Source: a virus. Taken from it: a DNA stretch of 35,647 nucleotides. The position numbers and the translations under genes are program-made. This document shows, piece after piece, positions 14,719-21,941 of this stretch. The notes below the pieces were generated by a model, which saw nothing but the letters and a program-made list of their open reading frames with translations, did not search any database and was not told where the DNA came from. Each line of letters starts with the position of its first letter. The first letter of the stretch is position 1. The stretch is from IMG/VR virus record IMGVR_UViG_3300048117_000190, positions 1 to 35,647 of that record, one strand, 5' to 3'.

Positions 14719-14741
14719 AAAATAAATAAATAAATAAATAA
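14719..14741. repeat. AAAT tetranucleotide microsatellite
   Basis: About 5.75 uninterrupted units of a 4-bp AAAT/ATAA repeat lie 5 nt before the ATG at 14747, replacing any Shine-Dalgarno sequence. It contains stop codons, so it is non-coding on the plus strand. Confidence 0.7.
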
Positions 14742-14746
14742 TCACC

Positions 14747-14974
14747 ATGATAAAGATAAAAGTTACAAAAAAGCATTTAGACAAGATTAAGGAAAAAGGG
14801 CTTAATCATGAAAACCTTTTAAGGGATGCCAATGAATATTTAAACAAACACCCTAACAAGTACAAGGATGCAAATAGATTTTTTCACAAATGGATAGACC
14901 GGACTAATGCAACTAAGCCACAACAAACAACAAGGCTGCAAGATATAATTAGGAGAATAAAAGAAAATGGATAA
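14747..14974 (+). CDS. Small protein like the C-terminus of phage replication-initiation proteins
   Basis: The 75-aa basic, helical protein has LLRDANEYLNKHPNKYKDANRFFHKWIDR (24-52), a pattern seen at the C-terminal end of phage replication proteins that bind a helicase loader or DNA (NP..YKD..RFF..WI). As a free-standing gene it would be only that module. It could instead be an independent small DNA-binding protein. It overlaps the next gene by 8 nt. Confidence 0.5.
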   Translation: MIKIKVTKKHLDKIKEKGLNHENLLRDANEYLNKHPNKYKDANRFFHKWIDRTNATKPQQTTRLQDIIRRIKENG

Positions 14975-15512
14975 TACAAAAGAAAGAAAACACGCTATAA
15001 TGGACACCTTAATTGGTGAGGGTATTGGATTGCATTATAGTTTTGGTAATAAGACTGAAAATGACATAGCAACTTATATTAGGGATATATCAAGTGTATT
15101 GAATGATATGATACCAACATTTAACGACACAGATGATTTACATGACTATCTTATGGATTTTAAGAACTATATCATCACACATCATGTTGGTGATAAAAGT
15201 GCAGATTTTATGCCTAATATAAACAGAATGATACAATTTGTAGAAGGCTATAATAAGATGAATAAATATGGTGAACGCTATGAAAGATGGGAACTACCTA
15301 AAGGCACACAATTTAATCCACCTAATGATACACTCTACTATGATGATGAACTAAAGGCACAATGGCAATCTATGTTCCCTTATGATGTTAATTTAGCACT
15401 AAAATCATTTGCACCATCTATTCACAATAATAAAAGAATATATGCTGAAGAAAAATATATTCGTGCATTAATAAAATTAGGATTTATATTTAGTCACAAC
15501 AAGGAGGTCTAA
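14967..15512 (+). CDS. Hypothetical protein
   Basis: This 181-aa protein is mainly helical and acidic, with ETENDIATYIRDISSVLNDM-like helices in the first half and an aromatic, Pro-rich middle (ERWELPKGTQFNPPNDTLYY). I do not recognise it. It is coupled upstream (8-nt overlap) and downstream (stop and start share one base), so it probably acts with the replication-like 75-aa protein and the DUF6456-like protein. Confidence 0.65.
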   Translation: MDNTKERKHAIMDTLIGEGIGLHYSFGNKTENDIATYIRDISSVLNDMIPTFNDTDDLHDYLMDFKNYIITHHVGDKSADFMPNINRMIQFVEGYNKMNKYGERYERWELPKGTQFNPPNDTLYYDDELKAQWQSMFPYDVNLALKSFAPSIHNNKRIYAEEKYIRALIKLGFIFSHNKEV

Positions 15513-15994
15513 TGGTTAAAGATATAAAACCAACTAAAGAACAAATAAAAAAACCTGAAAACATTTTTGTTTTAGAAGAAACTATAAAAGCCGGACAACT
15601 AAGATTAAGAAATAGAGGTTCAAGTGTTTACGATAGATATTATCAAAGGAAAGAAATTAACAACGAACAATTCCAAGCGGCATCAATGTATTATAAATCT
15701 TATTACATTGGGCATGAAAAAACATCTATCATTCCAAAATATAAAGAACGATTAGGTGGTGGGTCTATTCCAACTTTGACACCAAACGAACATCAGGAAC
15801 ATCATAGACAAATGTATGAAAAAGCAAGAAAGTCATTACCAAAGGATTTAAGAGGGTTTGTTGATGATGTAGTGTTATGGGATAGAAGTGTTAAAAATAG
15901 TGCTAAGAACTTAAATATAAGGGCTACAAGTGGGTTTGATATGTTCAAGGTATGTTTAACTATATTAAGTGATTTTTATTTAGATATTAATTAA
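15512..15994 (+). CDS. DUF6456-like protein, candidate transcription regulator
   Basis: The 160-aa protein resembles the DUF6456 domain found in alphaproteobacterial regulators and phages. An N-terminal region with YDRYYQRKEINNEQFQAASM (40-59) precedes a final helix set LPKDLRGFVDDVVLWDRSVK ... FDMFKVCLTILSDFY. In phages such proteins sit just before terminase genes, where late-gene activators are often found. AAGGAGG precedes the ATG. The regulator role is inference. Confidence 0.5.
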   Translation: MVKDIKPTKEQIKKPENIFVLEETIKAGQLRLRNRGSSVYDRYYQRKEINNEQFQAASMYYKSYYIGHEKTSIIPKYKERLGGGSIPTLTPNEHQEHHRQMYEKARKSLPKDLRGFVDDVVLWDRSVKNSAKNLNIRATSGFDMFKVCLTILSDFYLDIN

Positions 15995-16019
15995 TATTAA
16001 TTGAATTTAATATATTATT

Positions 16020-16049
16020 TTGACTAAATTAATTATTGTGTGTTATTTA
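16020..16049 (+). promoter_or_regulatory. Promoter candidate before small terminase gene
   Basis: TTGACT (16020-16025) with an 18-nt spacer to TATTTA (16044-16049). The rest of the 140-nt intergenic region is A/T-rich with no other evident feature. Confidence 0.35.
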
Positions 16050-16135
16050 TAAAACAATAAGTTATAAGATTTATTAATGTGAAAAGGTGCGTCCACACGA
16101 ACACCAACACAAATTTACGAAAAACAGGACAAAAA

Positions 16136-16516
16136 ATGTCAACAAAAGAACAAAATAAGAACATAACAGGAACAAAAAGAAAAGCCGGTAGACCCAAAGG
16201 AAGTGTTACTAATAAGCAACGAAAAGGTGCTTATGATATATTAAAGAGAAGTTTCGGTTATGCCTTAGAGGAAATGAGCAGCCGCAAAAACAAACCACAA
16301 TTACATGAACTTATTAATGACGCATTAACTAATGATATAAGAGATATAAGTAAGTTTGCTTTCTTATTCCCACAACAAAGCCAGCTTAATATAAAGGCAG
16401 ATAGTCTGGTTAAATCCATAGGTGTAGTTGCAGACCGCATAAAGAATTATAAACAAGATGAAATTAAAAAGGGTGATGTTATAGATGTCACCCCTGAAGA
16501 AATGGATGACGACTAA
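16136..16516 (+). CDS. Candidate small terminase subunit
   Basis: The frame can be extended to a GTG at 16079, but the ATG at 16136 with GGAC upstream is the likelier start (126 aa). It opens with a basic AT-hook-like KRKAGRPKGSVTNKQRKGA (14-32), then helices and an acidic C-terminus ending EEMDDD. A DNA-binding N-terminus with helical core one cassette upstream of TerL fits a small terminase, but there is no diagnostic motif and a minus-strand cassette separates it from TerL. Confidence 0.5.
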   Translation: MSTKEQNKNITGTKRKAGRPKGSVTNKQRKGAYDILKRSFGYALEEMSSRKNKPQLHELINDALTNDIRDISKFAFLFPQQSQLNIKADSLVKSIGVVADRIKNYKQDEIKKGDVIDVTPEEMDDD

Positions 16517-16702
16517 ATAGAATATAATTATATATGTTTATACACCCCCCCTTGTTTTTGTGCCGCACCCTAGCGGTAATAATGATTATACCCCTACCTA
16601 TACTAAAATTATTTTAAAAAATTTCCGACAAAATTTGTGTTTTATTCGTTAAGTGTATAGAAGATAGAAAATTATTTTTTATCGAAATATAAGGACAATA
16701 AA
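16517..16702. other. Intergenic region with C7 run
   Basis: No gene is evident. It contains a run of seven C (16544-16550), a small CCGC/GCGG hairpin just after it, and A/T-rich DNA with a poor promoter-like TATAGA before 16703. Confidence 0.5.
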
Positions 16703-16906
16703 ATGTTAAAAAAAGATTTAGTTAAAATATTTCAAAAAGGTCGTGATTTAATTACTAGCGGTGGATATATACAACAAACAGATGATGCTATATCTGATGA
16801 AGAAATGTTAGTTCTTGAAAAACATTTAAGTGAATTTTGGGTGTTCTTTGAAGAAGCAAATAAAAAGGACATTGAACTAGGATATTTAGACCCTAGCCAG
16901 ATATAA
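16703..16906 (+). CDS. Small acidic hypothetical protein
   Basis: The 67-aa protein is acidic and helical (SDEEMLVLEKHLSEFWVFFEEANKKDIELGYL), with AAGGAC before the ATG. No family recognised. It is the last plus-strand gene before a bidirectional terminator. A small adaptor or inhibitor is possible. Confidence 0.6.
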   Translation: MLKKDLVKIFQKGRDLITSGGYIQQTDDAISDEEMLVLEKHLSEFWVFFEEANKKDIELGYLDPSQI

Positions 16907-16930
16907 AAAAAGGGGGTTAAAAACCCCCTT
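16904..16930. terminator. Bidirectional terminator between convergent genes
   Basis: AAGGGGGTT and AACCCCCTT form a 9-bp stem with an AAA loop. On the minus strand it is followed by seven T, ideal for ending the minus cassette that stops at 16937. On the plus strand it follows the gene ending at 16906, with a weaker T-rich tail. Confidence 0.8.
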
Positions 16931-16936
16931 AATTTA

Positions 16937-17089
16937 TTATCTTGGTAAGCCATACCACTTACCACGCCACCGGTCTTGCTTTTCATCATAATAATCTTTC
17001 TCAATCCAAATCGAGTTTACTGCTCGTTGTGGTCTATGTGAAAATTTTTTGCTTTTTGCGGTTTTTGGTTTTATTTGTCTTTTTGACAT
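16937..17089 (-). CDS. 50-aa basic protein
   Basis: AGGAGT precedes the ATG, which lies 1 nt past the previous small ORF. The first 25 residues are Lys/Arg-rich (KRQIKPKTAKSKKFSHRPQR), then an aromatic segment with DRWRGKWYGLPR. Possibly RNA- or DNA-binding; no family recognised. Last gene of the minus cassette, ending right before the terminator. Confidence 0.65.
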   Translation of the reverse strand: MSKRQIKPKTAKSKKFSHRPQRAVNSIWIEKDYYDEKQDRWRGKWYGLPR

Positions 17090-17090
17090 A

Positions 17091-17165
17091 TTACACTCCT
17101 ATAAATTGTAAATAAGTGGCTATTGATATAGCCACTATAAGTATATATTCTAATTCATCATTCAT
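17091..17165 (-). CDS. 24-aa membrane peptide
   Basis: AGGAGAAATAA precedes the ATG, a strong ribosome site for so short an ORF. After NDELEY the peptide is one hydrophobic segment (ILIVAISIATYLQFIGV). It contains an 8-bp hairpin. It could be a leader peptide or a membrane effector. Confidence 0.5.
   Translation of the reverse strand: MNDELEYILIVAISIATYLQFIGV
17115..17136. repeat. Perfect 8-bp inverted repeat
   Basis: AGTGGCTA and TAGCCACT with a 6-nt loop, inside the 24-codon ORF. There is no T tract after it. Confidence 0.6.
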
Positions 17166-17174
17166 TTATTTCTC

Positions 17175-17540
17175 CTAAAAAGATGGGTCACGATATTTTT
17201 TTCTTTCGCCAAAAAATACACGATAACTTATATTGGTTTTATTCCATCTATTGGTTTTTTCGTTTCTAACAACTTGTAACCAATTTTTATTTTTATCTAA
17301 TTTAAAATATAAAACCTTACCTTCATTATTAGGTGAGTAAATATATTCTTGATTAGAATAATAGTTACTGTCTTTTGATGGCTTAGCAAAGTCCTCTTGA
17401 ATAGCTACCATATCTTTTTTATAATTTATAATGGTATAAGGGTAAACATCAGAACCAACATATACAGATGCACCACCACCTTGAAAAATATTTTCATTAA
17501 AGATGATTGATTTTGCTCTTTCTTCTTCATTATAAGTCAT
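17175..17540 (-). CDS. Hypothetical protein
   Basis: The 121-aa protein has GGAGG before the ATG and overlaps the preceding stop by 1 nt. It is probably a small beta-rich fold (GASVYVGSDVYPYTIINYKKDMVAIQED in short strands; GKVLYFKLDKN; ISYRVFFGERKKYRDPSF). Similar small proteins with YVGSDxYPxT occur in other phages as I recall, without known function. It is the second gene of the minus cassette. Confidence 0.7.
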   Translation of the reverse strand: MTYNEEERAKSIIFNENIFQGGGASVYVGSDVYPYTIINYKKDMVAIQEDFAKPSKDSNYYSNQEYIYSPNNEGKVLYFKLDKNKNWLQVVRNEKTNRWNKTNISYRVFFGERKKYRDPSF

Positions 17541-17737
17541 TATTTACCTCCTTTTAATTCTTGAATTTTATAACTTAGGGTTTGTAAATCCCAGTTATTC
17601 CAATCCATTTCACCTTGTGTGTTTCCATGAAATAATTTGAAAAGAACATCTCTCTCTTTTGTTGTTAATGCAAGTGTTAGGACATTAAATCCCTTGTGAG
17701 TTAGTTTGTATTCATTTTTTCTATTTTTAGTAGTCAT
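17540..17737 (-). CDS. Hypothetical protein, first gene of minus cassette
   Basis: GGAG lies 6 nt before the ATG at 17737, so I prefer this start (65 aa) over the ATG at 17749, which has none. It is basic at the N-terminus, then helical (NVLTLALTTKERDVLFKLF), with a Trp-rich segment MDWNNWDLQTLSYKIQEL. Perhaps a small DNA-binding or adaptor protein. No family recognised. Confidence 0.65.
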   Translation of the reverse strand: MTTKNRKNEYKLTHKGFNVLTLALTTKERDVLFKLFHGNTQGEMDWNNWDLQTLSYKIQELKGGK

Positions 17738-17760
17738 TTTAGTCTCCATAATTAATTAAC

Positions 17761-17788
17761 AATATAGACAAGGTACATCTATTGACAA
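17761..17788 (-). promoter_or_regulatory. Promoter of the minus cassette
   Basis: On the minus strand TTGTCA (17783-17788), 16-nt spacer, TATATT (17761-17766). The start would be near 17754, giving a short leader with a good Shine-Dalgarno sequence. Confidence 0.6.
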
Positions 17789-17800
17789 TATAAGTCAATA
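17780..17800. promoter_or_regulatory. Dyad over the -35 box, operator candidate
   Basis: TATTGAC (17780-17786) and GTCAATA (17794-17800) are 7-bp inverted arms around 7 nt, covering the -35 region of the minus cassette. A regulator bound here would block that promoter. Confidence 0.4.
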
Positions 17801-17846
17801 CAAAATATAAAAATTTTTTCAATTTTTTTTATTACTATATATGGTG

Positions 17847-17875
17847 TTGACAAACTCTCACAAATCACCAAATAT
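17847..17875 (+). promoter_or_regulatory. Late promoter candidate before terL
   Basis: A consensus TTGACA (17847-17852) with a poor -10, AAATAT (17870-17875, 17-nt spacer). A weak -10 with a perfect -35 would suit activator-dependent late transcription, which is inference. Confidence 0.4.
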
Positions 17876-17938
17876 GGTTAAATGGTGTTTGTTGTGCTAT
17901 TCTCCCCAATTAACAATAAAGAAGGAACACCAAAAAAA

Positions 17939-17977
17939 ATGGCGGCACAACAGTTATTACCTCTTGAGGTGGTGTAG
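17939..17977 (+). CDS. 12-codon leader ORF upstream of terL
   Basis: AAGGA lies 12 nt before the ATG. It encodes MAAQQLLPLEVV and ends at TAG, which lies inside the left arm of a long hairpin. Too short to be certain; a leader peptide or chance. Confidence 0.3.
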   Translation: MAAQQLLPLEVV

Positions 17978-18019
17978 GTAGGTTTTTCGAAAACTATCCA
18001 TTTTTGTCCTATCTACACC
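17971..18019 (+). promoter_or_regulatory. Long hairpin in the terL 5' leader
   Basis: GGTGTAGGTAGG (17971-17982) pairs with CCTATCTACACC (18008-18019), 12 bp with one G-U pair. The 25-nt loop holds the palindrome TTTTCGAAAA (17984-17993). Just before it, ACCTC-TT-GAGGT (17959-17970) is another small dyad. It ends 17 nt before the terL ATG. It could be translational control, a terminase recognition site or an operator. Confidence 0.55.
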
Positions 18020-18035
18020 TTTAAAAAGGAATTTA

Positions 18036-19439
18036 ATGTTAGCCGAACAATTAGAAGAAATTATAGAAGATTTAGCAGCAGACCCTGTAATGTTTGTTGA
18101 AACAATGTTGAATGTTAAGCCTGAAAAATGGCAAAAAGAATTTTTATACAATGTTCAAAACAATCCAAGAAATGCAGTTAAGTCAGGACATGGTGTTGGC
18201 AAAACTGCCGTTTTATCGTGGTTGATATTATGGTGGTTGCTTACAAGACACCCATGCAAAGTAATATGTACCGCAAACACAGCACACCAACTATCTGATG
18301 TACTATGGGCGGAAGTTAAAAAATGGGGTCGGCAATTACCGGAAGCATTTTATAATCAATTAGAAATGAAGAACGACAAAATCAACCTTGAAGGTGCAAG
18401 TGATAGCTATGCCGTTGCTCGTGTATCAAGGCGTGAAAATCCTGAAGCCCTACAAGGCTTTCATAGTGATAATTTACTTTTTATTATTGATGAAGCTAGT
18501 GGTGTTGACGATATGATATTTGAGGTTGGTGAAGGTTCTTTATCAACTCCCAATGCTAAAGTTGTTATGACCGGTAATCCAACACGAACAAGTGGTTATT
18601 TTTTTAATGCTTTTGCCGCTATGCGTGATAGATGGAAATTAATGACTGTTGCGTGTGCCGATAGTTCACAAGTATCAGCCGAATATATTGAGGATATGTC
18701 ACTTAAATATGGTGACGACTCAAATGTTTATAGGGTTAGGGTTCTTGGTGAATTTCCTAGAGCAGAAGATGATACTGTCATTCCATTATATATGGTGGAT
18801 AGTGCATTGCAAAGGGATGTCCAAGTTGACCCATATACACCGGTTGTTTGGGGTTTAGATGTTGCCGCCTTTGGTAGTGATAGAACGGCTTTATGTAAAA
18901 GGCGTGGCAATGAAATTATTGAACCTATTAAGTCTTGGCAAGGTAAGGACTTAATGGAAACAGTTGGTATTATTGTTCAAGAATACGAAACCTGCACTTT
19001 TAAGGATAGACCCACCGATATAATGGTTGATAGCATAGGCATTGGTAGTGGTGTTTGCTCAAGATTAACCGAACTTGAATTACCGGCAAGACCTATACAA
19101 GTAAGTGAAAGCCCAAGTATGCGTGATAAATATATGCGTTTGCGTGATGAATTATGGTTTAAGGCTAGAGAATGGTTTGAGGGTCGTGATGTTTACCTTG
19201 TGCAAGATGACAAGTTAATAGAAGAATTAATAGCCCCTCGTTTTAAATTTACCTCAAATGGTAAAATCAAAGTTGAGGCTAAAGACGAATTTAAGAAAAG
19301 ACTAGGTGGGCGTAGTTGTGATTTAGCAGATGCGTTTTGTTTAACATTTGCACAGCAAGCCTTCACCGCCTCTATTAGGGGAACACAACATAATTGGAAT
19401 AAGCCAATATCATATAAGGACAATTCATGGATAACATAA
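18036..19439 (+). CDS. terL: Terminase large subunit
   Basis: The 467-aa protein is the packaging motor: Walker A SGHGVGKT (50-57), Walker B LLFIIDE (147-153), coupling motif TGNP (179-182) and an RNase H-like nuclease with WGLDVAAFGSD (D275), DIMVDSIGIGSG (D332) and CDLADAF (D429, D432). It cuts concatemeric DNA and pumps it through the portal. Length and motifs look complete. AAAGGA precedes the ATG. It opens the packaging/virion run; the preceding 5' leader has a long hairpin. Confidence 0.97.
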   Translation: MLAEQLEEIIEDLAADPVMFVETMLNVKPEKWQKEFLYNVQNNPRNAVKSGHGVGKTAVLSWLILWWLLTRHPCKVICTANTAHQLSDVLWAEVKKWGRQLPEAFYNQLEMKNDKINLEGASDSYAVARVSRRENPEALQGFHSDNLLFIIDEASGVDDMIFEVGEGSLSTPNAKVVMTGNPTRTSGYFFNAFAAMRDRWKLMTVACADSSQVSAEYIEDMSLKYGDDSNVYRVRVLGEFPRAEDDTVIPLYMVDSALQRDVQVDPYTPVVWGLDVAAFGSDRTALCKRRGNEIIEPIKSWQGKDLMETVGIIVQEYETCTFKDRPTDIMVDSIGIGSGVCSRLTELELPARPIQVSESPSMRDKYMRLRDELWFKAREWFEGRDVYLVQDDKLIEELIAPRFKFTSNGKIKVEAKDEFKKRLGGRSCDLADAFCLTFAQQAFTASIRGTQHNWNKPISYKDNSWIT

Positions 19440-19684
19440 AAGATATTATATTTACGCCTGAACAAGACTTTGAGGCTGATAATCCTGTTACCCATGCTTT
19501 ATTAGTGCATTTAATTGATGAATTAGAAAAAATGAACCGACATTTAGACAGTTGGGAATTGTTGTCCGAAGTTTGTTTGGCAGCCGCAGCGTTTAGTTTT
19601 CATAGAAGTGGTGGCTCAAGTGAAGAGTTTGTTGAAAAAATACAAACTATTGATATTAAACCGGATGTATCGGAATTAAATTAG
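19427..19684 (+). CDS. Small helical hypothetical protein
   Basis: The 85-aa acidic protein overlaps the terL end by 13 nt, with AAGGA upstream. It has two helices (THALLVHLIDELEKMNRHL; WELLSEVCLAAAAFSFHR). No family recognised. Its place between terminase and portal suggests a packaging or head-assembly helper. Confidence 0.65.
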   Translation: MDNIKDIIFTPEQDFEADNPVTHALLVHLIDELEKMNRHLDSWELLSEVCLAAAAFSFHRSGGSSEEFVEKIQTIDIKPDVSELN

Positions 19685-19693
19685 GAGAAAATA

Positions 19694-19807
19694 ATGGAAA
19701 AAATACAAAACATCATTGACTACATAAAAGGTCATTCATGGGATTACATTGATGCAGCATTGGGCGGCATTATTGCAATTCTTTTATTAACAATACTTTT
19801 AGGATAA
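19694..19807 (+). CDS. 37-aa membrane protein
   Basis: AGGAGAAA precedes the ATG. An N-terminal polar helix (MEKIQNIIDYIKGHSWDYID) leads to a membrane helix (AALGGIIAILLLTILLG). Similar tiny hydrophobic ORFs lie beside portal genes in related phages as I recall. Function unknown. Confidence 0.6.
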   Translation: MEKIQNIIDYIKGHSWDYIDAALGGIIAILLLTILLG

Positions 19808-19811
19808 TACA

Positions 19812-19916
19812 ATGCAAAGAAGTCAAGTATTAGATATGGAAAGACAGACTAAGAAAGAAACAAAAAAGCCTGTTGAAACTAAGAAAAAACCTGCAAATAA
19901 AAAAACTGCTAAATAG
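19812..19916 (+). CDS. 34-aa Lys-rich peptide
   Basis: AGGAT upstream; 4 nt after the previous stop and 9 nt before the portal start. The sequence is Lys/Thr/Pro-rich (TKKETKKPVETKKKPANKK), so it is disordered and basic. Low information; could be chance. Confidence 0.45.
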   Translation: MQRSQVLDMERQTKKETKKPVETKKKPANKKTAK

Positions 19917-19925
19917 GATTTTTTA

Positions 19926-21941
19926 ATGGATAAGCTAGAATTTCAAGCCTTGTTGCGTAATGAAATAGAGAACGCACATGGCTATTATGATAATGAGTAC
20001 GGCATAGACAGAATTAAGGCTATGGATTACTATATGGGTGAAAAGTATGGTAACGAGCAAGAAGGTCGTTCTCAAGTTGTTACAACAGAGGTTGCCGACA
20101 CCATAGAATTTATCATGCCTAGCCTTATGCGTACTTTTACACAAACAGATGATTTTGTAAAATTTATGCCTCGCAATGAAGAAGATGTTGAGGGTGCAGA
20201 ACAAGCCACATCATACGCAAATTATGTTATAAATTGTCAAAATAATGGTTTTGTTGTTTTACATAATTTTTTTAAGGATGCGTTGTTACAAAAACTAGGC
20301 GTTGTAAAAGTTTATTATGATGAAACTGAAACAATGGAAGAGGAAACATATACTAATCTTTCAGATGATGAATTAACACTTTTATTGCAAGACGAAAGCG
20401 TTGAAGTTCTTGAACAAAGAACGGAAGAGCAAGAAGAATATCAAGTTGACGAAATGTCAATGGAAACTATGGATAGTTATGAAAGTAATGCTAGACATGA
20501 TGTTGTTATAAAAAGAAAAAGTTATGGTGGTATGATTAAAGTTGATAATATTCCACCAGAAGAATTTTTAGTTTCTAAAAGAGCATCATCTTTAGAAGAA
20601 GCTGATTTTGTAGCCCACCGCACAACCATGAAAGTAAGTGACCTTATACAAATGGGTTATGATAGAGATTTGGTTGAAAGATATGCCGGACATTCCGAAT
20701 TAGATTTTGGTGATGAAGTACAAAATAGATTTGAAGATGTTGAGACCGGTAGTGATACTGATACAAGTGATATGTCAATGCGTGATGTATTAGTTGTCGA
20801 AGCATACATAAAAGCTGATTATGATGGTGATGGTATTGCTGAATTACGCAGGGTTGTTACTATTGGCGAAGGTTCTGAAATAGTTGAAAATGAAGTTTTT
20901 GACCATATACCATTTGCTTGTTTATCTCCCATACTAATGCCGCATAGACTTATCGGCAGAAGTTTAGCTGAAATTGTTATGGACATACAATTAATTAAAT
21001 CAACTGTAATGCGACAATTATTAGATAATATATATCTTACTAATAATTCAAGAATTGCCGCTGTTGAGGGTCAAGTTAATATTGATGATTTGTTAAATTC
21101 AAGGGCAGGTGGTGTTGTTAGGGTAAGACAAGCAAATTCGTTACAACCATTGCAACCACAAATGATAGGTCAAAATGCTTATAGTTTGTTGCAATATCTT
21201 GATGAATTAAAAGAACAAAGAACAGGACTTTCAAAAGCCTCAATGGGTCTTGATGCAGATGCACTACAATCTACAACCGCAACCGCTGTTGCCGCTCAAG
21301 TTAATGCTGCACAAGGTAAAATTGAAATGATTGCGAGGGTTTTTGCCGAAACAGGCGTAAAACAATTATTTAGATTAATCCTAACTTTATGTTTACATCA
21401 TGGCAAAAAAGACCAAATGATAAGGTTAAATAATAAATTTGTGCCAATAGACCCTACAAATTGGAAGCATGAATATGATATTACAGTTAATGTTGGTTTA
21501 GGTAGCGGTCAAACAAACGAAAAACTAGCATTTTTAAATCAAATGGCACAAAAACAAGAACAAATATTACTTCAAATGGGTGCTGAAAACCCATTAGTTT
21601 CTTTAGAACAATATAGAAATACATTGGCAGAATTATCAGGGCTAGCCGGATTTAAAGATGCGTCAAGGTTTTTTAAAAATCCTGCCGATACGCCACCACA
21701 ACCACAACAACCACCACAACCAAGTGAAGCACAAATTAAAATGCAACTTGAACAACAAAAAATGGAAGCCGATATTCAATTACAAAAAGCAAAACAAGAC
21801 GCTGAATTACAATTAAAGCGTGAAGAATTGCAAATGAAAATGGAAATAAGAAAAGAAGAACTTAGGTATGAAGCTCAACTAAGAGGTTTTGAACAACAAG
21901 TTGGTGGACAACCATCAACAAATTTACCAAGAGTTGAGTAA
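19926..21941 (+). CDS. Portal protein
   Basis: The 671-aa protein has the form of podovirus portals. An N-terminal wing begins with a region including YDNEYGIDRIKAMDYYMGEK; IEFIMPSLMRTFTQTDDFVK follows (about 60-80); then GMIKVDNIPPEEFLVSKRAS, the DGDGIAELRRVVTIG segment and LIGRSLAEIVMDIQLIKSTV (about 338-357). The Gln/Pro-rich stretch and long coiled coil after about 588 are the barrel/tail extension. It forms the dodecameric ring through which DNA is packaged and ejected. It comes after terminase and is coupled to the next gene by a one-base overlap. Confidence 0.93.
   Translation: MDKLEFQALLRNEIENAHGYYDNEYGIDRIKAMDYYMGEKYGNEQEGRSQVVTTEVADTIEFIMPSLMRTFTQTDDFVKFMPRNEEDVEGAEQATSYANYVINCQNNGFVVLHNFFKDALLQKLGVVKVYYDETETMEEETYTNLSDDELTLLLQDESVEVLEQRTEEQEEYQVDEMSMETMDSYESNARHDVVIKRKSYGGMIKVDNIPPEEFLVSKRASSLEEADFVAHRTTMKVSDLIQMGYDRDLVERYAGHSELDFGDEVQNRFEDVETGSDTDTSDMSMRDVLVVEAYIKADYDGDGIAELRRVVTIGEGSEIVENEVFDHIPFACLSPILMPHRLIGRSLAEIVMDIQLIKSTVMRQLLDNIYLTNNSRIAAVEGQVNIDDLLNSRAGGVVRVRQANSLQPLQPQMIGQNAYSLLQYLDELKEQRTGLSKASMGLDADALQSTTATAVAAQVNAAQGKIEMIARVFAETGVKQLFRLILTLCLHHGKKDQMIRLNNKFVPIDPTNWKHEYDITVNVGLGSGQTNEKLAFLNQMAQKQEQILLQMGAENPLVSLEQYRNTLAELSGLAGFKDASRFFKNPADTPPQPQQPPQPSEAQIKMQLEQQKMEADIQLQKAKQDAELQLKREELQMKMEIRKEELRYEAQLRGFEQQVGGQPSTNLPRVE

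Noticed and set aside
16540-16549. TTATACACC as a DnaA box marking the origin
   Set aside because: Single site with a mismatch to TTATNCACA; no cluster seen in the window.
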